DNA of 64,000 nt, taken from contig JBBHKE010002029.1 of assembly GCA_037447655.1 (NCBI GenBank), forward strand, positions 126,001 through 190,000. The letters run 5' to 3'. The position numbers and the translations under genes were made by a program. Below the pieces are notes generated by a model. The model had not been told where the DNA came from, searched no databases, and saw only the letters and a program-made list of their open reading frames with translations. How positions within the stretch are numbered: position 1 is the first letter of the stretch; the number at the start of each line of letters is the position of its first letter. The stretch is from Zygnema cylindricum. Its lineage: Eukaryota > Streptophyta > Zygnematophyceae > Zygnematales > Zygnemataceae. Of this stretch, positions 12,570-23,511 are shown piece after piece.

Positions 12570-13772
12570 GCAACCACAGGGATATGTGAAAGAAGAGAAG
12601 AGAGCAAAGTCTGCAGGCTCATAAAGTCCTTATATGGACTGAAGCAGGCTCCGCGACAATGGAACAAGAAACTTTATGAGTTTCTCACCTGTCTGGGATA
12701 TATCCTAGTCAACTCTAACCATTCTATCTATATGTTTGAAGATGAGAATGGTGTCATTTTTATTGCAATTTATGTGGATGATCTATTTGTGTTGAATAAA
12801 TCTTTGGAAAAGATTAATAGGCTAATGAAAGATCTTAGAAGCAGATTTGATATGAAAGACTTCGGTGAGGCAAGATACATTTTCGGGATCCAAATGGAGA
12901 GAGATAGGGGGAAAAAGATTATAAGACTTATTGAGAAAAAAACAATAGGTAATATGCTTGAGAAATTCAAGATGGAAAAGGCAAATAGTTGTACCACTTC
13001 CATGGACTTGAAAAAAGTAAGTGATGGGAGTGTAGGAGGAGTGATCATCTTAGACGATCACATGAGTCCAGAGGAGAGACACTTTATGAAGTCTATCCCT
13101 TATAGACAGGTCGTAGGAAGTTTGCTCATTTTTATGAACTGTACCAGATCGGACATATCAGCAACATATAGAGTACTCAGTAGAAGTCTTAATGATCCTA
13201 GGAAGAGAGACTATGAGGCAGCCAAGAGAGTCATGAGAAATCTGGTGGGAACTAGAGATTTATGGTTTTATTTGGGAGGGGAGCACACTGACATCACTAC
13301 TCCGAGTGATGCCACTTATAGGGACGCATCTATGAGAAGTTGCATTTCTGGGTATGTGTTGTATGTGGGGGAAGGTGCTTGCTGTTGGAGCAATAAGCAA
13401 CAAAAGGTGGTGGCTCAGTCTACAATAGAGGCAGAGTACATGGCCTCTTGTTCTGCTACGAAAGATTTCATGTGGGTCAAGTCCTTGTTGCAAGAACTAG
13501 GGTATATCAAAGAGGGAGTGCATGAAGTGTTTTGTGATAATCAAGCTGCCATTGCAATTGCAGCTAATCCAAAACATCATTTCAAAGCTAAGCATATGGA
13601 CATAAGATTGAGTTTTGTAAGGGAAAAAGTTGAGAATAAGATTGTGAATCTTGTATATAAATCTGATAAGGAAATGGTGGCTGATATGATGACAAAACGA
13701 GCGCCCTCTCCTAAATTGAAATATTGTAGAAAAAACTGTGGACTAAAACTGAAGTTAAAATTAGACTAGAAA
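12570..13772 (+). pseudogene. Family C3 gag-pol 3' half (RT-RNase H), cut by C2
   Basis: The sequence begins abruptly at 12570 inside the reverse transcriptase (QPQGYVKEE) and carries LYGLKQAPRQWNK with a frameshift before it. From 12732 an open frame of 345 codons runs to TAG 13767-13769. It covers YVDDLFVL, then the RNase H blocks SRSLNDPRKRDYEAAKRV, STIEAEYMASCSATKD and CDNQAAIAIAANPKHHFKAK. This is the longest intact C coding stretch in the window. The 5' half of C3 is absent on the left side of C2/C1, consistent with a later deletion. Confidence 0.87.
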
Positions 13773-13782
13773 ATAAGAGGAG

Positions 13783-16140
13783 TGTTAAAATTACTAGATT
13801 TCTAGAGTATTTTGTAGGTATAAATATGTTAGTATAAATGGAAAAAGAAAAAGACGGACAGCCTGCCTCCACCTCCTCTCTCAAGCCCCCATACTTCTTC
13901 TAGTCGTAGAAGGATAGAGAGGGTGGTTGAACCATGGTTGCCTTAGTTCAACAGGCAGTTATTTATAGTAGGTTACTAAAAAGAAACATGATAGACGTAA
14001 GACTTGATCCCGGTACCTGCCATCCGTCAAGTTGGCTGGTAGCGGTCAGCTTTATCCTATTAGACTACGACCAATGCTAAATGCTTAAAAGTATGATAGA
14101 TATATATTTATTTAGGAGTGAACAAATTCATTTAACTGAAATTGTATACGGCATGCATAGATACAGTTTTGTAAAGTACAAAGTACGATACGATTTTGAA
14201 ACGGATACAACGCATTTTGTTTCAACAGCGAAACAAATATTGGGCAAGTATTTATAACGGCTGAGATTGCATTTCGGTTCACATCCAACGGCGCACATCA
14301 TCCCTGAAATCTCGGAATGGTCACTTTGGCTTTTTGTGACATGGCGTGACATGGCGCTGTTGTTCATAGCCTATTTCAGCCATGGATTACTCTCGGAAGC
14401 ACCACAGACTACCCCCCAAAAGAGTTGTTTTCTAGACACTGCAGATTACTCCACAATTAACAAAAGCAGCTGAAACTACAATTGTATGAAGTATATTCTA
14501 GATTTTGTAACCTCCGAAAGTTAGAACCAAATACACCAAGGCAATCAAAAGATATGCAGCGAAGTTGCAGCCAAATACACCAAGGTAATCAAAAGATATG
14601 AGTTGCAAAGTTTCCCAAAAACATCTGACAACTTACCAAACGAACCAAATAGACTCCTCACACAATTCTGCAGAAACGCCAAAATAGAATGAAACTACAC
14701 ATATATTTTCTATATTATAGAATACATTCAAAAAGTTTCACATAAAACTAACGATCAGAGTGATCACACTATCAAGTCAAAGTTGAAAAAAAATAGTCTA
14801 CCATGTCTATGATAAACATAGCTATGATGGTGAAAATAATATAAGTCCTACAAGTTATACTAAGAGAGATCATTACTGAATGTACGGAGGCATACCAGCC
14901 GTACGCTATCTACCAGCTACCTCTATTAATGTTGGTATACCCCAATACTTCGAGGTATGTCAAAATAAATAAATCAACACTAATAATTAATTCACAAAAA
15001 GACAAATCAATGTTTAACCAAAATTTTACACTGGCACCAAATCTTATGTTGAGTATGTCAACGTGAGTCCTCGAATTAAGCGAAAACATCCGAGACGTCT
15101 AAAAATACACATCGTGTGGTTTGACGCGATTTCGCATCCCCACTCTTTTAAAAATAACGGCGGTCTTTGTCCATCGTCTGTAGATGTTATTCGGCACCCT
15201 CGAAGTTGCGCCACGTGGCATTAAAGTCCACTTGATGAAACGATGTCAAATCATCCAATTATTTACGTACTGCCACCAAGTCTTTCGCCATAAATTCCAC
15301 CGGTCATATTTAAAGTACATCTGTCATTAAGATGCTTCGTACCGACGACGTCCTTTATTAATAATTGCCTCACGTCCCATTATGTTTTGTACATGCGACA
15401 TACTATTTCAACCTCTTCCAATATCTTACATCGGATCGCGAAGCGATCCGCCGTCCATTTCTCCAACGCAATCCATAAATTACGTGCGTTGGATCGCGTC
15501 ACTTAATTTCGATTTCATACATCCTAAAATGATATATTTGTACGTTCACTCCCCCATTCAATGAAACCAAGCAAACCTCAACGCTACATTTTGTGAGTAC
15601 TCACGAACTAAATTTTGCGTGGAGTACGCACGAAACCTCGCGTATGTAAAAAATAAACTTTTCCAATAAAACAAGCGCCACGTGGAGAGATCACATTTGG
15701 TCGCGGGAATTTCGAGGAACCTACGAACGAGTAAAAAAAGTGCACGCATCCAGATAATAGCTTTGTCGTACATTTGTCGTACAAAATGTACACCGGCAGT
15801 GATACTTTTTGGAACGGTACAGCAATATAATTGGTCCATACTTCACTAGATAGGAGTTATTAGAGGGAATCAAGACTTAGTGTTTTTAGATACAGTCACC
15901 TCTCCCCTTGAGGGTTTGTATAAAATAGGCATCTTTTCCACCCCATAACTCATCGCCTGGTTGGGCGTTTTTAGAGATTATTTTTCCTACGCATTCAGGG
16001 GAGTTTAGGCTACAAAGGGAAGCAGTCAGATTGTCTGATTGTCTGCTTTGGTAGCAGTGGTTTCCATTGAAAGTGGGTTAGTTAATAACTATCTAGAGGC
16101 TTCCTGAATTCTGTAGTCCAATGGAAGACACAGAATTGCA
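13783..16140 (+). repeat. Family C3 3' LTR, split by a solo LTR
   Basis: It starts TGTTAAAATTACTAG after the purine tract AAAATAAGAGGAG. It continues to 14357, is interrupted by an insert (14358-15673), and resumes to end ..CAGAATTGCA at 16140. The two parts align end to end with the complete C LTR at 33331-34384. Without the insert the LTR is about 1.04 kb. Confidence 0.82.
14358..15673 (-). mobile_element. Solo LTR, distantly B-related, inside the C3 LTR
   Basis: This 1316-bp block begins TGTTGTTC and ends AAAACA. It interrupts an otherwise continuous C LTR. The flanks are GGCGC (14353-14357) and AGCGC (15674-15678), a near-perfect 5-base duplication. On the minus strand it shares a stretch around CGTACGGCTGGTATGCC with the B LTR (near 17265) and, like B, ends GAACAACA. 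No coding or internal region is seen, so it is best read as a solo LTR left by recombination. A non-autonomous element is the alternative. Confidence 0.68.
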
Positions 16141-16682
16141 GCAGCCAGGTCGGCGACTTCTTCAATGACTTCAGCATCAAGCGTACGATCTGAGATTTTG
16201 ATGTTTGGAGCCATCAAAGAGGGTTGACGCTCTTTATAGTCGGCTAAATCTCCTCCAGCTAGATAGTTTACCATCATAAGAAAAAGAGTGGTCTTAAAAT
16301 CCCCTGGGATGGCCCCTCCCCTGAATTTGTTAATTTTAGACTGCGTGAAGGATTTCCACAGCAGTTCAAAATTAGAAAAAGCGATCCCCGAGCTATCTCG
16401 CGTAAAAATCCTTAGGTCCCCCATTTCTTTTTCCTCCACAACAAGGTGGGTGAACTGTGGAAAGGCTTGTTTGGTCGGGAAGACAAACTAAGTTGATAAA
16501 ATGGCTCCATGATCTGCCCCTTCTATATCTGAACCTGTTTATCTTCTGAGGGTAATAGCTGTGGATCCCCCCTCCCACTGAAGATGGTCTTGTTATCAAA
16601 GGAGTGGTGGAATTTTTTGCTCCTCTATATCCAAGAGAGTATTTTTCCTCTCTTAGAACGGCCTCCACCGATAGGATGTTGA
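16141..16682 (-). pseudogene. Unidentified coding region, downstream part (split by the A element)
   Basis: The minus strand has an open stretch with protein-like composition. One frame (about 16680-16440) includes YSLGYRGAKN and SSVGGGIHSYYP. After a probable frameshift near 16440 another runs LRIFTRDSSGIAFSNFELLW, GGAIPGDFKTTLFLMMVNYL and SDRTLDAEVIEEVADLAAAI before meeting the C3 LTR at 16140. I do not recognise the family. The right edge is the A insertion (target GTTGA), and the upstream half continues at 29913. It may be a host gene or the ORF of another mobile element. It is broken by at least one shift and by the C3 LTR. Confidence 0.45.
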
Positions 16683-16794
16683 TGAAACTCTGAGACCTCC
16701 ATAAGTCCTCAGAGTGGACAGCTTCCAAGAAGCCTCTAGGATAATCCTGACCCCTTTGTGTTTAAGCAAAAATAACTGCCACCTTGGCAGACAA
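16683..16794 (-). repeat. Family A 3' LTR (L1), terminal part
   Basis: These 112 bases are the sense-end of L1. They match the region from CTCTGAGACCTCC to GGCAGACAA seen in L2. The block is separated from the rest of L1 (22565-23498) by the B element. GTTGA at 16678-16682 precedes it. Confidence 0.85.
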
Positions 16795-17633
16795 TGTTGT
16801 TTTGGAAAGCTTTAGTCCTCTCTATGCCTCGAGTGTGAGGGAGAGAGAGTTTCACGAATTAGCATATGTTTGGTTGTAAGTTCGTTTCATTACATACCAG
16901 AATTGATGTTCCACTAGATCGGTAGGGAGTACACCTTTGTATACACTCCCGAGACACAAGTCACTACAAGAAAGAGGACACTCCAGAATATCTGATTGTT
17001 TGTGCATATATACACTTGAGGACAAAATGGCACATGGAGATTTGTCTACGGTGCCGAATGTGATATGTACGCGGCTGAGGGAGACCGCCGACAAATGCTG
17101 GTCCGTGTGAGCCACATACACGACAAATGACGTGACATATAGAATCCTACTCCTTTGTAAATATCTAGTTAAGTAGATTTTTGTCTTTGTGTGGTTAGTT
17201 GATTAGTAAAGGAATCTTTTTGTATGACGTACCTTGTTCGGTTCGAGCCGCAGGTATTTATTGTACGGCTGGTATGCCTCCGTACGTTCAGCAGCATAGG
17301 CTTCGGTGTATATTAGTAGGACTTAGATAACTTTGAAGGAATGAACATTTTGTAGTCAAAACTGTACAGCCTGTTTTTGGCATTTTCATCTGTGGATATC
17401 TCACAGATATGTTAGCAGAATTACCTGTAATTTTGTGTGTATGTTCATCTTCATATTATCTACATTGTGGTAGATTTTCAGAGCTATTGTGTCTCTGGTT
17501 TGGTTTTTATCAACTGTTGAAGTTGCTGTTTTTCAGACTGGTTTTTGTGAAAGTTTCTTGCTTGGTTTGGTTCCGAGATGACTACACCGGCATCCTCATC
17601 GTCTTCGGTTCCGGCTGTTGTCTCAGAACAACA
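16795..17633 (+). repeat. Family B 5' LTR
   Basis: It starts TGTTGTTTTGGAAAGC and ends GTCTCAGAACAACA. The last 56 bases (from ATG 17578) are the start of gag, so the start codon and first 18 or so codons are LTR-encoded and repeated in the 3' LTR. Confidence 0.92.
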
Positions 17634-17648
17634 GGTTACGGGCCCGCC
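17634..17648 (+). promoter_or_regulatory. Primer-binding site of element B
   Basis: GGTTACGGGCCCGCC directly follows the 5' LTR. It differs at two positions from the exact tRNA-iMet anticodon-arm complement seen in the minus-strand A element; one change still permits G-U pairing. It is translated as VTGPP within gag. Confidence 0.68.
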
Positions 17649-19983
17649 TTCACGAATTCCGGTTTTTGATGGGAGAGAATATCTGTATTGGGCAGATCTT
17701 GTAAGGTCGTATTTTGTACAAGTAAAGCTTTTTGATGTTGTTAATGGATCTATGGTAGAAACTGATGTAACCTATGATCAAAAGAATGAGCAGGCTCTTC
17801 ATTTGATAAAATTAATGATATCTAAGGAGCTACATATGACATATATTCAGGCTTCTAAAGCATTAGAGATTTGGGATGCTTTGAAAAAGACATATTCTAG
17901 GGCTAATGCACAACATGAGATTATAACTGCTGGGCAGATCTGGGAATATAAGTATACAGGCGGAAGCATGGCAGAATATTGCAATAAATTCAGACTTCTA
18001 GTTGCTGAAAATGCATGTTCAGGTGGTTCATTTCCTGAGTATCACCAAGCAATGATTTTAGTGAGGGGGCTTCCTAGTGAGTATAAAGGTGCCTATGATG
18101 AACTGAAAAAATTGGATAAGACACAGTGGAATCTAGCTACAGCTATAGAGTATGTGCTAGAAGAAGAAGCGAATCAATTGGCATTTAATTCTGGAAAGCC
18201 AGCTGTAGCTTACAATGCTCAGTTTCAGAGAGATAATAGATTTCAAGGAAATCAGTCATTTCAGCAATATGAACGGTGTGTCTATTGCTATAATAATGGT
18301 CATTTGTACAAGTTTTGTCCTTTGTATATAAAAGCGTGTGAAACAGGTTCTTATCGCAAAGGATGGAAGGTGAGAGGAGCTCCATTTACACCGAAACCTC
18401 CGAGCAAAACCGCAGCTTTTTCAGCGGTGGAAGAGGAGCCGGTGAAGGAGATGGAGAAGGAGAAATCAAAGGTTGTTAGTTTTCCTAAAACTGATGACAC
18501 CGAGTTCTTTGCTATGGCAAAGATGATGGAGGGAGAGAGAGATCTCGGGTGGATTATGGACTCCGGAAGTTCTTCCCATATGTGTTGGAACAAATCGTAT
18601 TTCAAGGATATGACACCTATCCCTACTCGTCAAATCTTTTATGCTTGTGGTGCCACAGTGGAAGCTAATGCTAAGGGTAGCATAGATCTGAATTGTGAGA
18701 TAGATGGCAAAGCTGTAAAAAGAACTTTGCATGATGTGTTATATGTGCCTAAATTTAAGAAAAATTTGTTTTCTACCTCAGTTGCAGAAAGTAAAGGTTT
18801 TGATGTTCTTCAGAGCAAAGGCAAAAAGATAGTAAGCAAAGATGGGAGAGTAGCCTTAGTGGGAACTAGAGGCCCAAACATGTTGTATCGGATGGACCTG
18901 GTTAATAAAGTTGATTTTGTGTACTCCAGTGTCCTTTCTGAAAATGTTTTGTGGCATAAAAGGCTTGGGCATGTTCATAATGAGAGGCTTGAAAAGATGG
19001 TGAAGACTAATATGATAGAAGGTGTCAAGCTTGGTGAAAAGGAATCCCATGTCTGTGATGGTTGTGCTCTAGGAAATCTTCATAAGCTTCCTCTACCACA
19101 GACTTCAGATTATCGAGCAAAGGATCTTCTCGGCCTTATCCACTCGGATGTATGGGGACTGGCCAAAGTTCCTTCCCTTGGTGGAAGGAAATACCTTGTT
19201 ACCTTCACTGATGACCACTCACGTTTCAGCCGAGTGTACTTTATGAAGGAGAAGAGCGAGGTCTTAACACATTTCAAGCATTTCCGGATTTGGGCGGAGA
19301 AACTTCACGGAAAATCGATCCTTGCTTTGCGATCTGACAACGGTGGAGAGTATGTATCAAATGCCTTTGCTGAATACTTGAAAGAAAATGGAATTTCTCA
19401 TGAGTTTACTATTCTTTACACTCCAGAACAGAATGGTGTGGCTGAAAGACTCAATAGGACCTTGACTGAATGTGCTATGTCTATGATGATGGATAAAGGT
19501 GTAGATCCGAAATTTTGGGGGGAAGCTTTTTAGTGTGCTTCTTACATTAGAAATAGAATAGAAAACTAGATCTGTGAAGGATAAACCACCTTATGAAATG
19601 TGGGCAGGAGTAAAGCCGAATGTTAGTCACTTTAGAGTATTTGGAAGTAAGTGTTTTATGTTGGATAACCTTCCAAATTGGAAATTAAGTCCAAAATTTG
19701 TACCTGGCATATTTTTGGGCTATGATGATGAGTCGATAGGATATAGAGTGTATAATCCTCAGAAAAAAACAATTCAGATTGCTAGGAATATTCAGATCAA
19801 AGAAAAAAGTCAATCTGTTGATGTTTTTAGCATGAATGAGGCGGAAAAGGCAGAAAAAATTGCAGGAATATGTCATCCTTGAGCAGATTCCTTTCAAGCA
19901 AACAACGGTTTCTTCATCTATATCTGAACTACCACATATTTTGGACTGCCTGATCCACCTACTATTGCAACTACTACCGGACC

Positions 19984-20011
19984 ACCTCCTCCTCCTCCTC
20001 CTCCTCCTCCA
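19984..20011 (+). repeat. CTC trinucleotide microsatellite in the B linker
   Basis: A CTC/CCT run sits in the variable linker between integrase and reverse transcriptase of element B. The frame changes around it, so slippage may have contributed to the break. Confidence 0.8.
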
Positions 20012-21706
20012 AGACTGCGTCGGGGACCAACAATTCTCGCTTCAGATTTTCCGGGGGAAAAAGACAAAGCAGCCGGCTGAGAGGTGACCGAGTGGATCAT
20101 GCTTATTCTGCAATCACAGGGGAGCCTCTTACCATTCAAGAAGCTTTCTCTGTTCCGGAAAAAGATCTGTGGATTGTTGCGGCAAATGACGAGATAAAGT
20201 CAATTATGGAGGCTCAAACTTGGGAGCTTGTGGAACTTCCACCGGATCGAAAAGCGATTGGTTGTAAGTGGGTATTCAAGATAAAACTGAATCTCGATAA
20301 TACCATTGAGAGATATAAGGCCAAGCTTGTTGCTAACGGGTATAGCCAGAAAGAGGGCATTGATTATGAAGAGACGTTCTCACCTGTAGTTCGTTTTCCT
20401 ACTGTTAGGATTCTCTTATCTTTAGCAGCAATAGAGGATATGGATTGCATCAAATGGATGTGAAGACAGCTTTCTTGCATGGGGATTTGGAGGAAGTTAT
20501 ATATATGAAGCAACCAGAGGGATATGTAGAAAAAGGGAAAGAAAATCTGGTTTGTAAATTGTTGAAGTCCCTTTATGGTCTGAAGCAGGCTCCACGACAG
20601 TGGAACCTAAAACTAGATGAATTTTTGACAAATCTTGGCTTTACTAGAATCAGTTCAGATCATTCGGTTTATGTAATGGAAGGGGAAGATGGAGTGATAT
20701 ATATTGCTGTTTATGTTGATGATTTGTTGTTGCTAAGCAAATCTATTAATGAAATTAACAAAATAAAAATAGCTCTAAATTCCCGGTTTGAAATGAAAGA
20801 TTTAGGGGAGGCTAAGTATATTTTGGGAATTCAGGTAGAAAGGGATAGAAAACAAAGACTAATTTATTTGACACAGAAAGAAGCCATTGGAAACATGCTT
20901 GAAAGGTTCGGCATGTCAGAGGCAAAGGGAAGTGCTACTCCCATGGAGTTCAGACAGAAAATAGAAGGGAAAGAATCACATGGTGGGGTTGTGATTGATG
21001 ACTCTTTGGAGTCAGGGGAGGCAGATTTTATGTCCTCCATTCCTTACAGGCAGATAGTCGGAAGCCTCATCTACTTCATGAACTCTACCAGTTCGGATAT
21101 TGCAGCAGCTGTTGGAGCCTTAAGCCGAAGTTTGCAAAATCCAAAGAAGTCAGACTGGGAGGCGGCAAAGAGAGTTCTTCGATACCTTGCAGGAACTCGA
21201 AACCTCCGACTCTCTCTCGGTGGAGAGGAAGTAAAAATTCAGACATGGAGCGATGCGGGCTATGGAGATATGCCAAGCCGAAGCTCTACTAGTGGATACA
21301 TTCTGAAGATTGGAAGTGGGACATGCTGTTGGAGCAGCAAACTTCAGAAGGTGACAGCTCAGTCTACTATGGAGGCTGAGTACATGGCGGCTAGCGCAGC
21401 CGTCAAAGAGTTACTTTGGGTAAAGTCTCTCCTTCAAGAGCTTTTGTTTATGCAATCTGGACCTCAAGTAGTGTGGTGTGACAATCAGGCTGCCATTGCT
21501 ATTGCATCTAACCCTAGCCATCACTTTAAGAGCAAACACATTGATATCAAGCTACACTTTGTGAGAGAGAAGGTTATGGGAAGAGTTTTGAAACTCAGTT
21601 ATTTACCAGATGAGGAGATGGTTGTTGACATGATGACTAAACCCTTGCCTGCACCTAAATTAAAGTTTTGCAGAGAGGCATGTGGCTTAAGTGGCTAGAA
21701 GAGTCT

Positions 21707-21721
21707 AAAGCTTTAGGGGAG
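21707..21721 (+). promoter_or_regulatory. Polypurine tract of element B
   Basis: AAAGCTTTAGGGGAG ends directly at the 3' LTR start (TGTTGTTTTGG, 21722). The GGGGAG end is shared with the A and C tracts. Confidence 0.7.
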
Positions 21722-22559
21722 TGTTGTTTTGGAAAGCTTTAGTCCTCTCTATGCCTCGAGTGTGAGGGAGAGAGAGTTTCACGAATTAGCATATGTTTGG
21801 TTGTAAGTTCGTTTCATTACATACCAGAATTGATGTTCCACTAGATCGGTAGGGAGTACACCTTTGTATACACTCCCGAGACACAAGTCACTACAAGAAA
21901 GAGGACACTCCAGAATATCTGATTGTTTGTGCATATATACACTTGAGGACAAAATGGCACATGGAGATTTGTCTACGGTGCCGAATGTGATATGTACGCG
22001 GCTGAGGGAGACCGCCGACAAATGCTGGTCCGTGTGAGCCACATACACGACAAATGACGTGACATATAGAATCCTACTCCTTTGTAAATATCTAGTTAAG
22101 TAGATTTTTGTCTTTGTGTGGTTAGTTGATTAGTAAAGGAATCTTTTTGTATGACGTACCTTGTTCGGTTCGAGCCGCAGGTATTTATTGTACGGCTGGT
22201 ATGCCTCCGTACGTTCAGCAGCATAGGCTTCGGTGTATATTAGTAGGACTTAGATAACTTTGAAGGAATGAACATTTTGTAGTCAAAACTGTACAGCCTG
22301 TTTTTGGCATTTTCATCTGTGGATATCTCACAGATATGTTAGCAGAATTACTTGTAATTTTGTGTGTATGTTCATCTTGATATTATTTACATTGTGGTAG
22401 ATTTTCAGAGCTATTGTGTCTCTGGTTTGGTTTTTATCAACTGTTGAAGTTGCTGTTTTTCAGACTGGTTTTTGTGAAGTTTCTTGCTTGGTTTGGTTCC
22501 GAGATGACTACACCGGCATCCTCATCGTCTTCGGTTCCGGCTGTTGTCTCAGAAAAACA
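21722..22559 (+). repeat. Family B 3' LTR
   Basis: Nearly identical to 16795-17633. It ends GTCTCAGAAAAACA and is followed by the target duplication GACAA. It repeats the gag start codon, now without downstream coding sequence. Confidence 0.92.
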
Positions 22560-22564
22560 GACAA

Positions 22565-23498
22565 AACTCTGACCACCTTCACCCCTGTGAAGAAAAGACT
22601 CCCCTGAGTCGATAGCAAAAAGAATCTCTGAATTTGCTCTCCTGAGCAGTAAGTTATGGAGGGTCAAAGTTGACCTTTTGTACAGAAGCTCTGTGGGAGA
22701 GAGGGTCCTATCTCCTAATTTTTCTAAGTCCTATCTCTCTCATAGACTCTATCTACTGATGTACGGAACCAATCAGAATTGAGTTCCGTACGCAAAAGTA
22801 CAGCTGCCGGTGTACTTTAGGTACGGACATTGTACGACAAAACCTAAATGTCGACACATGTCATATCCGGATTCGATGCCATAATCTCCGGGGATTCCAC
22901 GATCCAACGAAATTTCGCCACGCGTCATCCGATGTGGCGATGGCCACAAACCGCCGAAAACTTCCTCCGCGATCTCGGCGCTAATTGCGGCCGTCCGATT
23001 AGAATCTAATTTAATCGTAGCCGTAATAAATACATGTGCGGTATTTGTTTCATTTACGAAACAAATGCGCGGTATTGATTTATAGTCCGTACCGTAATCC
23101 GTACTTTATATATTACCGGATCTATGTATCTTGTAATCTATTATAGTTAAATGAATAATGGTACGTATACATATTTAAATAACTACCAAACTATATACCA
23201 CGTATCATGACTCCTAGACTTAATGGCTAAGGCTACTGGCTATTTCCTGTTTGTGTCGGTAGGTACAAGGATCAATTCATGCCGCCGGCACATACCTTTT
23301 AAATAAATAAACCCGAACTAATATAAATTTCCCGTAAACCTCAGGATAGCCTAGGTAGCCATGGCTCTAGCTTCCTCTCCAATTTCTCAGTGACTGCGAC
23401 AAGTTTGAGAGTTGGAGAGAGAAGTTAGAGATAGACTGCCTCGGCTTCTATATTTCTTTTCAGACCTAGAAAATACTTAAAAACCATTAGTTTCTACA
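22565..23498 (-). repeat. Family A 3' LTR (L1), main part
   Basis: The bulk of L1. In element sense it starts TGTAGAAACTAATGG at 23498, preceded by the purine tract AAAATAAGATGAG (23499-23511). It carries the antisense tRNA-like segment at about 23212-23300. Confidence 0.87.
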
Positions 23499-23511
23499 CT
23501 CATCTTATTTT

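Larger units (their letters stand above)
17578..21698 (+). pseudogene. Family B gag-pol, mostly intact with late breaks
   Basis: The first 651 codons (17578-19533) are uninterrupted. Gag with a CCHC knuckle (CVYCYNNGHLYKFC, residues ~232-245) is followed by protease (WIMDSGSSSHMC), GAG-pre-integrase (WHKRLGHVH) and an integrase core with HSDVW, RSDNGGEY and VAERLNRTL. A TAG at 19531-19533, another stop soon after, and frame changes near 19880, 20080 and 20450 break the remainder. Reverse transcriptase has FLHGDLEEVIYMKQPEGY and YVDDLLLLS. RNase H has WSDAGYGDMPSRSS, TMEAEYMAASAAVKE and CDNQAAIAIASNP. The order Gag-PR-IN-RT-RH is that of Ty1/copia. It probably needs helper proteins, despite its youth. 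Confidence 0.93.
16795..22559 (+). mobile_element. Family B copia retrotransposon, young insertion
   Basis: A full-length element with two LTRs (839 and 838 bp) and gag-pol. It is flanked by GACAA at 16790-16794 and 22560-22564. The uninterrupted target is visible in the L3 LTR (GGCAGACAAAACTC near 28971), which confirms insertion into a family A LTR. I count about four substitutions and one 1-base indel between the LTRs, so it is the youngest insertion here. Its coding region is nevertheless broken. Confidence 0.92.

Noticed and set aside
16141-16682. Possible viral capsid-like relic
   Set aside because: The compact composition brought this to mind, but no diagnostic motif could be named, so only an unidentified coding region is reported.
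16852-17121. 89-codon minus-strand frame, repeated identically at 21779-22048
   Set aside because: It lies within the two B LTRs, so its duplication is explained by LTR identity. It has no recognisable motif.
19918-20139. Minus-strand frame with a poly-Gly tract
   Set aside because: It is a shadow of the CTC microsatellite in the B linker.
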